A DNA stretch of 64,000 bases from Alphaproteobacteria bacterium (GTDB taxonomy: Bacteria > Pseudomonadota > Alphaproteobacteria > Rhodobacterales > Rhodobacteraceae). Within the stretch, counting starts at the first letter, position 1. Every line of letters begins with the position of its first letter. Location of the stretch: positions 1-64,000 of the forward strand of contig JAUHWT010000005.1 in NCBI GenBank assembly GCA_030427145.1, in the 5' to 3' direction. The position numbers and the translations under genes were made by a program. Positions 17,213 through 24,682 of this stretch are shown here, one piece after another. The notes under the pieces were generated by a model. That model did not search any database and was not told where the DNA came from. It worked only from the letters and a program-made list of their open reading frames with translations.

Positions 17213-18676
17213 TCAATCCGCCAGTACCCAGGTGTCCTTGACCCCGCCGCCCTGACTGGAATTCACCACCAGCGAGCCTTCGGTCAGCGCGACACGCGTC
17301 AGGCCGCCTGGCGCCAGATGCACCTCCTTGCCAACGAGGCAGTAGGGGCGCAGGTCCACGTGCCGCGGCGCGATGCCCTCGTCGACGAATGTCGGACAGG
17401 TGGACAGCGCAAGCGTCGGCTGGGCGATAAATTCCTCGGGTTTCGCGCGAATGCGGTCGGCGTAGTTGCTGACCTCCTCCGCCGTGGACCTCGGCCCCAC
17501 CAGCATTCCGTAACCGCCCGAGCCGTGCACCTCCTTGACCACGAGGTCCTTGAGGTTCTCTAGGACGTATTTGCAGTCGTCGGGATCCGCACATTTGTAG
17601 GTCTGGACGTTGTTCAGGATGGGCTGCTCGCCGAGGTAGAACCGGATCATCTCCGGAACGTAGATATAGACCGCCTTGTCGTCGGCCACGCCCGCACCTG
17701 GTGCCGAGGCAATGGCCACGCCGCCCGAACGGTATACGTTCATGAGGCCCGGAACACCAAGCATGGAATCCGGCCGGAAACACAGGGGATCAATGAAGCT
17801 GTCGTCAATGCGGCGATAGATCACATCAACCTTTTGCGGGCCCTGGGTGGTCCGCATGTAAACAAAATCACCCTTAACAAAAAGATCCTGACCCTCGACC
17901 AGTTCGATACCCATCTGGTCCGCGAGGAAGGAATGCTCGTAATAGGCGCTGTTGAACGAACCCGGCGACAACAGAACGCTGACCGGATCCCCCTCGGTCT
18001 TGCGCGGTGCAACGGAGGCCAGTGTGCGTCGGAGCAGATTCGGATAGTTGTCCACGGGTGCGATACGCGCGGTCCGGAAAAGCTCCGGGAACATGCGCAT
18101 CATGATCTCGCGGTTTTCCAGCATGTAGCTGACACCCGACGGTGTGCGGCAGTTGTCCTCAAGAACAAAAAACTCACCCGGGCCGGTACGCACGAGGTCG
18201 ATGCCCACGATGTGACTGTAAACGCCGGCCGGGGGATCAATTCCCACCACCGCGTTCTCATAGGCCTCATTGCGGTAAACCAGATCGGCCGGGATAATTC
18301 CCGCGCGGATGATTTCGCCGCGATGGTAGACGTCGTGCAGAAACGCATTGAGCGCGCGCGCCCTCTGCTTCACGCCCCTTTCGAGTTTCCGCCACTCCGG
18401 TTCGGTGAACACCCGGGGCATCATGTCGAACGGGATCAGACGTTCCGTGTCCCCGCCCTCGCCGTAGACGGCGAATGTGATGCCGATGCGCCGAAAAAGG
18501 GCCTCGGCCTCTTTTTTCTTCTGGAGCAGCACCTCGGGTGGTGTGTTCTTTACCCACTGGTCGAGCTTTTCGTATGCCGGGCGTATGGCATCGCCGTCAT
18601 ACATTTCGTTGAAGTTTCGAATCCGCCTTCCCCCTGACTTTGTCGCGAGTTCAGTAAATTTGCTCGGAGCATACAT
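17213..18676 (-). CDS. Circularly permuted ATP-grasp protein (DUF404/DUF407)
   Basis: 487 residues. Recognisable family segments are FNEMYDGDAIRPAYEKLDQW near the start, LVRTGPGEFFVLEDNCRTPSG (about 175-195) and VKEVHGSGGYGMLVGP (about 385-400, ATP-binding loop). ATP-grasp enzymes join a carboxylate to an amine using ATP, so this one is proposed to ligate amino acids or peptides. It is the first gene of the four-gene Anbu operon. An internal Met at residue 25 (MYDGDA) is an alternative start. Confidence 0.88.
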   Translation of the reverse strand: MYAPSKFTELATKSGGRRIRNFNEMYDGDAIRPAYEKLDQWVKNTPPEVLLQKKKEAEALFRRIGITFAVYGEGGDTERLIPFDMMPRVFTEPEWRKLERGVKQRARALNAFLHDVYHRGEIIRAGIIPADLVYRNEAYENAVVGIDPPAGVYSHIVGIDLVRTGPGEFFVLEDNCRTPSGVSYMLENREIMMRMFPELFRTARIAPVDNYPNLLRRTLASVAPRKTEGDPVSVLLSPGSFNSAYYEHSFLADQMGIELVEGQDLFVKGDFVYMRTTQGPQKVDVIYRRIDDSFIDPLCFRPDSMLGVPGLMNVYRSGGVAIASAPGAGVADDKAVYIYVPEMIRFYLGEQPILNNVQTYKCADPDDCKYVLENLKDLVVKEVHGSGGYGMLVGPRSTAEEVSNYADRIRAKPEEFIAQPTLALSTCPTFVDEGIAPRHVDLRPYCLVGKEVHLAPGGLTRVALTEGSLVVNSSQGGGVKDTWVLAD

Positions 18677-18800
18677 TGCAATACGCGGTCAGCGGGAAAA
18701 AGTTCCGAATCCGGCAATGATCAAAAAACAGGCAGAGATTTCGTTAACGATGGCAGGCAGTGCAGCTGTCGGATTTAAACCGGTTTGAGGGAATGCCGGT

Positions 18801-18829
18801 TTGCATCCTGAGACCTGTTGTGGTTAGAT
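18801..18829 (+). promoter_or_regulatory. Candidate sigma-70 promoter of the ABC-pqi operon
   Basis: TTGCAT (18801-18806), a 17-bp spacer and TTAGAT (18824-18829) form a plausible -35/-10 pair. It lies 47 bp upstream of the ATG of the ABC ATPase gene, within a 199-bp divergent spacer. Confidence 0.4.
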
Positions 18830-18875
18830 TTTTGTCAAATGGGCCTAACGTCCAGACATTAAACAGGGAATCAGC

Positions 18876-19970
18876 ATGACAGCCAACAGTGGCAACGACG
18901 CCTTTGTGGTATTTGATCATGTTCAGAAGAGCTACGACGGTGAAACCCTCGTCGTAAAGGACCTTAATCTCCAGATCGGAAAAGGTGAGTTTTTGACCAT
19001 GCTGGGCCCGTCGGGCTCGGGAAAAACGACCTGTCTGATGATGCTTGCGGGGTTTGAGACCGCGACGCATGGCGAGATCCTTCTGAACGGACGGCCCATA
19101 AACAACATTCCACCGCATCAGCGCGGTATCGGCATGGTGTTCCAGAGCTACGCCCTCTTTCCTCACATGACGGTTGAGGAAAACCTCGCCTTCCCCCTCG
19201 AGGTGCGCGGAATGAGTGCCGCGACACGCGAGGAAAAGGTCAAACGGGCTCTTGAGATGGTTCAGATGGGTGAGTTCGGCTCCCGCCGTCCGGCCCAGAT
19301 GTCGGGCGGGCAGCAGCAGCGCATCGCCCTGGCCCGCGCCCTGGTGTTCGAGCCGGATCTCGTTCTGATGGATGAGCCGCTTGGCGCGCTCGATAAACAG
19401 CTTCGCGAGCATATGCAGTATGAGATCAAGCATCTGCACGAGCGGCTTGGCATCACCGTTGTCTACGTGACCCACGACCAGTCCGAGGCCCTTACCATGT
19501 CGGACCGAGTGGCGGTGTTTAATGACGGGGTCATCAAACAGCTTGCCACGCCGCAGGACCTCTATGAGCGCCCCGACAACAGCTTCGTGGCGCAGTTTAT
19601 CGGTGAAAACAACAAACTGCCCGCCAAGGTGGAATCGCGCGAGGGCGATATCGTCACTGTTGCCCTGCCGTCGGGCAAAGCCTGCCAGGCGCTTGCCGTC
19701 AACTGCGGCGGCACGGGATCTGACACGCTTCTGTCCATCCGGCCTGAGCGGGTGAGAATCGGCGCGGCCGAGGACGTAAATTCGACCGAGGGCAAAGTCC
19801 TCGAACTGATTTACCTCGGCGACCACATCCGGTGTCGGCTGAATGTGCACGGGAACGAGGAATTCGTGGTAAAGGTGCCTAACTCCTCCGACGCGGGCCA
19901 GCTTTCGGTGGGGGAAACCACCCGCGTCACGTGGGCGCCCGAGGATGCCCGCGCGCTGGACATGCTGTAA
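18876..19970 (+). CDS. ABC transporter ATP-binding protein, spermidine/putrescine type (PotA-like)
   Basis: 364 residues. Walker A is GPSGSGKTT (about 47), the Q-loop is in [12 protein letters not shown], the signature is MSGGQQQR (about 143), Walker B is [12 protein letters not shown], and the switch His is in [11 protein letters not shown]-terminal TOBE regulatory domain covers about 270-364. It energises the importer encoded by the next three genes, which take up a polyamine-like or other small cationic or organic substrate. CAGGGA precedes the ATG. Confidence 0.85.
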   Translation: MTANSGNDAFVVFDHVQKSYDGETLVVKDLNLQIGKGEFLTMLGPSGSGKTTCLMMLAGFETATHGEILLNGRPINNIPPHQRGIGMVFQSYALFPHMTVEENLAFPLEVRGMSAATREEKVKRALEMVQMGEFGSRRPAQMSGGQQQRIALARALVFEPDLVLMDEPLGALDKQLREHMQYEIKHLHERLGITVVYVTHDQSEALTMSDRVAVFNDGVIKQLATPQDLYERPDNSFVAQFIGENNKLPAKVESREGDIVTVALPSGKACQALAVNCGGTGSDTLLSIRPERVRIGAAEDVNSTEGKVLELIYLGDHIRCRLNVHGNEEFVVKVPNSSDAGQLSVGETTRVTWAPEDARALDML

Positions 19971-19994
19971 ATCTGGACCTGAATAGTCCCGACC

Positions 19995-20024
19995 GGAGTT
20001 TGGCGGGCCACCGGCCGCCACTCC
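19995..20024 (+). terminator. Hairpin between ABC ATPase and binding-protein genes
   Basis: GGAGTTTGGCGG pairs with CCGCCACTCC across a short loop, with one bulge. No T-run follows. It sits in the 98-bp gap before the binding-protein gene. It may limit readthrough or shield the mRNA end, so that the binding protein is made in different amounts from the ATPase. Confidence 0.45.
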
Positions 20025-20068
20025 AGAACAACCAAACTGAATAACCAACTGCGGAGATGATACCAAAA

Positions 20069-21139
20069 ATGTTGAAATCCACCCTCCTACTGACGACCGG
20101 CCTGACCGGTCTTGCCATGGCGGCAAAGGCTGACATCACGGTCATGTCCTGGGGCGGCTCTTATGCCGTTTCGCAGGTAGAGGCCTACCACAAGCCGTTC
20201 ACGGCGGAGACCGGAATTGGCGTAAACTCCGTGGATGCGGACAACCCGGCAACCCCGATCAAGGCGCAGGTTGAGGCCGGCAACGTGACCATCGACGTGG
20301 CCGATGTCGAGTATTCCGACGCGATCCGTCTGTGTGACGAGGGCCTTCTGGAGGAACTTGACACCTCGATGCTGCCCCCTGCCCCGGATGGAACCCCGGC
20401 GGAGGAAGACTTCATTGAAGGTGCGCTGACCGACTGTGCGGTGGCAAACATCGTCTGGTCCACCATCTATGCCTACAACACCGAGAACGTTGAAGGCACG
20501 CCGACCACCATGGCGGATTTCTTCGACCTTGAGACCTTCCCGGGCAAGCGCGGCCTGCGCAAGACAGCGAAAGCCAACCTGGAAATGGCGCTGATCGCGG
20601 ATGGCGTTCCGGCTGAGGAGGTCTATGACCTGCTCGAAACCGATGAGGGTGTGGACCAGGCCTTCGCCAAACTGGAAACCATCAAGGACGACGTGGTCTG
20701 GTGGGAAGCCGGCGCGCAGCCGCCGCAGCTTCTGGCCGATGGTGAGGTCGTGATGTCCACCGCCTATAACGGCCGTATCTTCAACGCCGCCGTGGCCGAG
20801 GATCAGCCGCTTGAGGTTGTCTGGGACGGTCAGATCCTCGATTTCGACCTCTTTGTGATCCCGAAAGGCGCGCCGAACCTCGAGGAAGCAAAACAGTTCA
20901 TCGCGTTTTCGACCGACACCGAGCGTCTTGCCGCACAGGCCAGCTGGATCTCCTACGGTCCCGCGCGTCTGTCCTCCGGCCCGCTCGTTGGTCTCTATTC
21001 CGACGGCGAGACCGAAATGGCGCCGCACATGCCCACGGCTGAAGCCAATCTGAGCAATGCCCTGGTCAACGATTTCGAGTTTTGGGCTGACCGGGACACC
21101 GATCTGAACGAGCGCTTCAACGCCTGGCTCGCCAACTGA
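20069..21139 (+). CDS. Periplasmic substrate-binding protein, PotD/PotF-like
   Basis: About 356 residues with a signal peptide (MLKSTLLLTTGLTGLAMAAKA, then DITVMSWGG) and the periplasmic binding protein II fold: YSDAIRLCDEGLLEELD, VWSTIYAYN, and WWEAGAQPPQLLADGEV (usual ligand-contact loop). Family relatives bind spermidine or putrescine. I chose the ATG at 20069 because GGAG lies about 12 bases upstream; an ATG at 20057 sits directly on the GGAG. The hairpins before and after this gene suggest it is expressed at a level of its own. Confidence 0.85.
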   Translation: MLKSTLLLTTGLTGLAMAAKADITVMSWGGSYAVSQVEAYHKPFTAETGIGVNSVDADNPATPIKAQVEAGNVTIDVADVEYSDAIRLCDEGLLEELDTSMLPPAPDGTPAEEDFIEGALTDCAVANIVWSTIYAYNTENVEGTPTTMADFFDLETFPGKRGLRKTAKANLEMALIADGVPAEEVYDLLETDEGVDQAFAKLETIKDDVVWWEAGAQPPQLLADGEVVMSTAYNGRIFNAAVAEDQPLEVVWDGQILDFDLFVIPKGAPNLEEAKQFIAFSTDTERLAAQASWISYGPARLSSGPLVGLYSDGETEMAPHMPTAEANLSNALVNDFEFWADRDTDLNERFNAWLAN

Positions 21140-21152
21140 TCACCTGACTGCC

Positions 21153-21178
21153 ATGTGGAGCCCGGCCGGGCTCCACAT
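21153..21178 (+). terminator. Perfect 26-bp palindrome after the binding-protein gene
   Basis: ATGTGGAGCCCGG is followed immediately by its exact reverse complement, giving an 11-bp or longer stem with a minimal loop. It lies 14 bp after the binding-protein stop and 30 bp before the first permease gene. No T-run follows. Such stable stems after binding-protein genes usually protect the upstream mRNA and reduce expression of the permeases. Confidence 0.65.
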
Positions 21179-21207
21179 ATCGCCCGACCAAGGGGAGAGA
21201 GATACGA

Positions 21208-22482
21208 ATGGCAAACCTGGCGGACGCGCGGGGCAACGGCCCGGCACCCACACTGACCACAGCGGATGGCAAGCCGCTCCGCGAGGCGCTGGCAAAGGCG
21301 GAACGGCACGCACGCAACCGCGCGTTTTTCCTCGTACTTCCCCTGCTCCTCTTCATTCTCATCACTTTCGTGGCCCCCATCGCGCAGATGCTGCACCGGT
21401 CGGTCCACAACCCCGCTTTCTCCGACAACATGCCCAACCTTGTGGCCTGGTTTGAGGAAAACCCCGAAGGCATCAGCCCCGATGAGGGCGGGTGGGATGC
21501 ACTGGCGCAGGACCTGATCCTCGCCCGTGAGAACAAGACCGCCGGCCTCGTCGGCACCCGCGTCAATTACGAGCTTTCCGGCACGCGGTCGCTGTTCACC
21601 AAAGGCGCACGCAATGCCCGCAAACTTGAACCTCCCTACAGGGAAGCAATCCTCGACCTTGACGAGGACTGGGCCGATCCGGCGCTTTGGCAGGTCATGC
21701 GCGGCGCGTCGTCGGCCTACACGTTCAATTTCTACTATGCCGCGGTCGACAAGACCCTCGATCAGGACGGGAACATTGTTGATGTGGACGAAAACCGGAA
21801 GGTTTACGTTAAACTCTTCACCCGCACGCTGATCCTGTCGCTACTGATTACCTTCCTGACATTCATTCTGGCCTATCCGATCGCGCACCTGCTCGCGACC
21901 CTGCCGCTGCGCTATTCCAACCTGCTGATGATCTTCGTGCTGCTGCCCTTCTGGACGTCACTTCTGGTCCGTACCACCGCCTGGATCGTGCTGTTGCAAA
22001 GCCAGGGTGTGGTGAACGACTCGCTCGTCGCGACGGGCATTATTGATGACGAGAGCCGCATTCAAATGATCTACAACCAGACGGGTACGATCATTGCCAT
22101 GACACATATCCTTCTGCCCTTCATGGTGCTGCCGCTTTATTCGGTGATGCGGCCGATCAACCCGTCCTACGTCCGCGCGGCCCGTTCGCTGGGTGCCACA
22201 AGCTGGACCGCGTTTCGGCGGATCTATTTCCCGCAGACGATCCCAGGCATTGGTGCGGGCGCCCTGCTGGTCTTTATTTTGGCGGTTGGGTATTACATCA
22301 CACCCGCACTTGTCGGCGGCTCTGATGGTCAGCTGATCTCGAACCTTATCGCGTTTCACATGACCAATTCGCTCAACTGGTCCATGGCTGCGGCGCTTGC
22401 GACCATTCTGCTGACCGGCATTCTGCTGCTTTACTGGCTCTATGACCGGCTGGTAGGTATCGATAATCTGAAACTGGGGTGA
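21208..22482 (+). CDS. ABC transporter permease (PotB-like) with large periplasmic insert
   Basis: 424 residues, about 130 longer than PotB. The first membrane segment (about 40-62) is followed by a hydrophilic stretch of about 140 residues, then five more segments. The EAA loop is RAARSLGATSWTAFRRIYFPQTIPG (about 330), which contacts the ATPase. The long loop presumably faces the periplasm and may contact the binding protein. The start is the ATG at 21208, preceded by GGGGAGAG. Confidence 0.82.
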   Translation: MANLADARGNGPAPTLTTADGKPLREALAKAERHARNRAFFLVLPLLLFILITFVAPIAQMLHRSVHNPAFSDNMPNLVAWFEENPEGISPDEGGWDALAQDLILARENKTAGLVGTRVNYELSGTRSLFTKGARNARKLEPPYREAILDLDEDWADPALWQVMRGASSAYTFNFYYAAVDKTLDQDGNIVDVDENRKVYVKLFTRTLILSLLITFLTFILAYPIAHLLATLPLRYSNLLMIFVLLPFWTSLLVRTTAWIVLLQSQGVVNDSLVATGIIDDESRIQMIYNQTGTIIAMTHILLPFMVLPLYSVMRPINPSYVRAARSLGATSWTAFRRIYFPQTIPGIGAGALLVFILAVGYYITPALVGGSDGQLISNLIAFHMTNSLNWSMAAALATILLTGILLLYWLYDRLVGIDNLKLG

Positions 22483-22488
22483 ACCGAC

Positions 22489-23400
22489 ATGGCTCTACCA
22501 TCACATGCATCCACCCTGGAGAAAGTCTGGCACTACGCCTATCTGGTGATTTGCTCCCTGATCTTCCTTTTTCTGATTGCCCCGATCCTGATCGTTATCC
22601 CGCTCAGCTTCAACGCGGAGCCTTATTTCACCTTCACGGAAAAAATGCTGGCGCTGGACCCGACCGGGTATTCCGCGCGCTGGTATGACCTTCTTCTGAC
22701 CTTTGGCATGGAGAACCCCGATGGGCCGCGCACCGGCAGCTGGTGGGCCGATGTCTGGAGCAACGCGCACTGGGTCAATGCCGCGAAGAACTCGATCATT
22801 ATCGGCTTTTTCTCCACGATCCTCGCCACCTGTCTTGGCACCATCGCGGCGCTCGGTCTGTCGCGTCCGGAAATGCCGTATCGTCGGGCGATCATGGCGG
22901 TTCTGATCTCACCCATGATCGTGCCGATCATCATCACCGCGACCGGCCTGTTTTTCTTCTATTCCATGACCGGCCTGGCCAATTCCTATTTCGGGATCAT
23001 CCTGGCCCACGCGACACTCGGCATTCCCTTCGTCATTATTACGGTGACCGCCACGCTGGTCGGGTTTGACCACTCGCTCACCCGGGCTGCCGCCAGTCTC
23101 GGGGCGACACCGACCCGGACCTTTTTCCGTGTGATCATGCCGCTGATCCTGCCGGGCGTGATTTCCGGGGCGCTGTTTGCGTTCGTGACGTCCTTTGATG
23201 AGGTGGTCGTCGTGCTCTTCGTGGCCGCCCATGACCAGCAGACCATTCCGCGCCAGATGTGGAACGGCATCCGCGAACAGATCAGCCCGGCCATCCTGTC
23301 CGTGGCAACAATCCTCGTGATCATTTCGATCCTGCTACTGACGACGGTGGAACTTCTGCGCCGCCGGTCGGAGAAACTGCGGGGCGTAAGTCCGGGATGA
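22489..23400 (+). CDS. ABC transporter permease (PotC-like)
   Basis: 303 residues with six membrane segments and an EAA loop AAASLGATPTRTFFRVIMPLILPG (about 200-225). It pairs with the preceding permease, 6 bp away. Between the first two membrane segments it has an extra 50 or so residues (ARWYDLLLTFGMEN...). Its TGA overlaps the ATG of the first pqiA gene, linking the importer and the pqi genes in one transcription and translation unit. Confidence 0.85.
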   Translation: MALPSHASTLEKVWHYAYLVICSLIFLFLIAPILIVIPLSFNAEPYFTFTEKMLALDPTGYSARWYDLLLTFGMENPDGPRTGSWWADVWSNAHWVNAAKNSIIIGFFSTILATCLGTIAALGLSRPEMPYRRAIMAVLISPMIVPIIITATGLFFFYSMTGLANSYFGIILAHATLGIPFVIITVTATLVGFDHSLTRAAASLGATPTRTFFRVIMPLILPGVISGALFAFVTSFDEVVVVLFVAAHDQQTIPRQMWNGIREQISPAILSVATILVIISILLLTTVELLRRRSEKLRGVSPG

Positions 23401-24071
23401 CCGCAATTATGGCAGGCCCCGTGGTCGAGGGGGCCCCGCATGATCACGACGTAAACGAGGACGGCGAACTGATCGCCTGCGTGGTCTGTGATGCCCTGCA
23501 CACGGTGCCGACCATTCCACCGAAGGCGGCCCTGCGATGCGTCAGATGCGGCAACGTCCTGCTGCGCTCCCCGGGCCCGGCGCTCGACCGTATTCTTGCG
23601 AGTGCCTTTACCACGGTGATCCTGGTCGTATCCGCGCTGTTTTTCCCGTTCCTTCAGATTTCGGCCAGCGGCTTCACCAGCGCCACCACTCTTGTCGAGA
23701 CGGCTTTCGCCTTCAAGGGAGGGCTGACAACGCCGCTTACGTTCGTTCTGATTTTCACGATCATCGTTCTGCCGATCATCCGGGCACTGGCCCTGACCTG
23801 GGCGGTCATGCCCATTCGCCTGAACCTGCGCCCCCTGCCCCAAGCCAAGGCCGCGTTCCGGCTCGCCAACCTGCTCCGGCCATGGTCGATGATCGAAGTG
23901 TTTATCGTTGGCGTCGTTGTTGCCCTTGTCAAAATCGGTGGAATGGCCAAGGTGGGTCTGGGTTTGGCATTCTGGGAACTGCTGCTGATCCTGATAATCG
24001 TGATCCTTGAGGCTACCAGCCTCTGTGAAAAGACCATATGGCGCATTCTGGAACGGAAAAGCAGGTACTGA
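23397..24071 (+). CDS. pqiA: Paraquat-inducible protein A, first half-protein
   Basis: About 224 residues: a zinc-ribbon (CVVC...CVRC, about 27-50) followed by four membrane segments of the PqiA family (FPFLQIS, LRPWSMIEVFIVGVVVALVKIG). In E. coli, PqiA is one protein with two such units; here each unit has its own gene. The PqiABC system moves lipids between inner and outer membrane. The ATG at 23397 overlaps the permease stop (ATGA); a longer frame from 23259 would lie inside the permease gene. Confidence 0.85.
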   Translation: MTAIMAGPVVEGAPHDHDVNEDGELIACVVCDALHTVPTIPPKAALRCVRCGNVLLRSPGPALDRILASAFTTVILVVSALFFPFLQISASGFTSATTLVETAFAFKGGLTTPLTFVLIFTIIVLPIIRALALTWAVMPIRLNLRPLPQAKAAFRLANLLRPWSMIEVFIVGVVVALVKIGGMAKVGLGLAFWELLLILIIVILEATSLCEKTIWRILERKSRY

Positions 24072-24682
24072 CAGCCCGCGAGGCGGGTCTGCTGGGTTGT
24101 GGCACCTGCGGGCGCGTTTCACCAAAAGGCACCACGGTCTGCCCGCGTTGCGAGACGCCGCTTCATTCCCGCAGACCCGGAAGCATCGAGAAGGTCTGGG
24201 CCTGGTGGTTGGCGGGCATTTTCGCATATATCCCGGCCAATCTTTATCCCATGCTCCGCACAAGCTTTCTCGGACGGGAGCAGGATTCGACCATTGTCGG
24301 CGGCGTTATTGACCTGATCCATCACGGCTCCTTTCTGATCGCGGCCATAGTTTTTTTTGCCAGCGTAATCATCCCGGTGAGCAAATTTTTTGCCGTCGGC
24401 TACCTCGCCTGGACGGTAAAGGGTCGCGCCCATATCAGTGAGCACCAGCGCACGGTTCTCTACGAGGTTGTGGAGTTCGTGGGGCGTTGGTCGATGATTG
24501 ACGTTTTTGTGGTGGCGGTCCTTGCCGCACTGGTCAATCTGGGCTTTGTTGTGAACTTCAAACCCGGGATCGCGGCGTTCTTTTTTGCGCTTTCAGTTGC
24601 CTTTACAATGATATCCGCGCTATCGCTGGACCCCAGACTTATCTGGGACAACAGCACAGGAGATGGTGCGTCTGATGAATGA
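24038..24682 (+). CDS. pqiA: Paraquat-inducible protein A, second half-protein
   Basis: 214 residues, the second PqiA unit. It has a zinc-ribbon CGTCG...CPRCE (about 21-38) and four membrane segments with the family phrases YIPANLYPML, IIPVSKF and FVGRWSMIDVFVVAVLAALV. It starts 34 bp inside the end of the first half and ends 20 bp inside the first possible start of pqiB, so the three are tightly coupled. Confidence 0.87.
   Translation: MAHSGTEKQVLTAREAGLLGCGTCGRVSPKGTTVCPRCETPLHSRRPGSIEKVWAWWLAGIFAYIPANLYPMLRTSFLGREQDSTIVGGVIDLIHHGSFLIAAIVFFASVIIPVSKFFAVGYLAWTVKGRAHISEHQRTVLYEVVEFVGRWSMIDVFVVAVLAALVNLGFVVNFKPGIAAFFFALSVAFTMISALSLDPRLIWDNSTGDGASDE

Noticed and set aside
18744-20126. 460-codon open frame on the minus strand opposite the ABC ATPase gene
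   Set aside because: It is a mirror of the GC-rich codon pattern of the ATPase gene, which has all ABC motifs; the reverse frame has no recognisable domain or ribosome-binding site.
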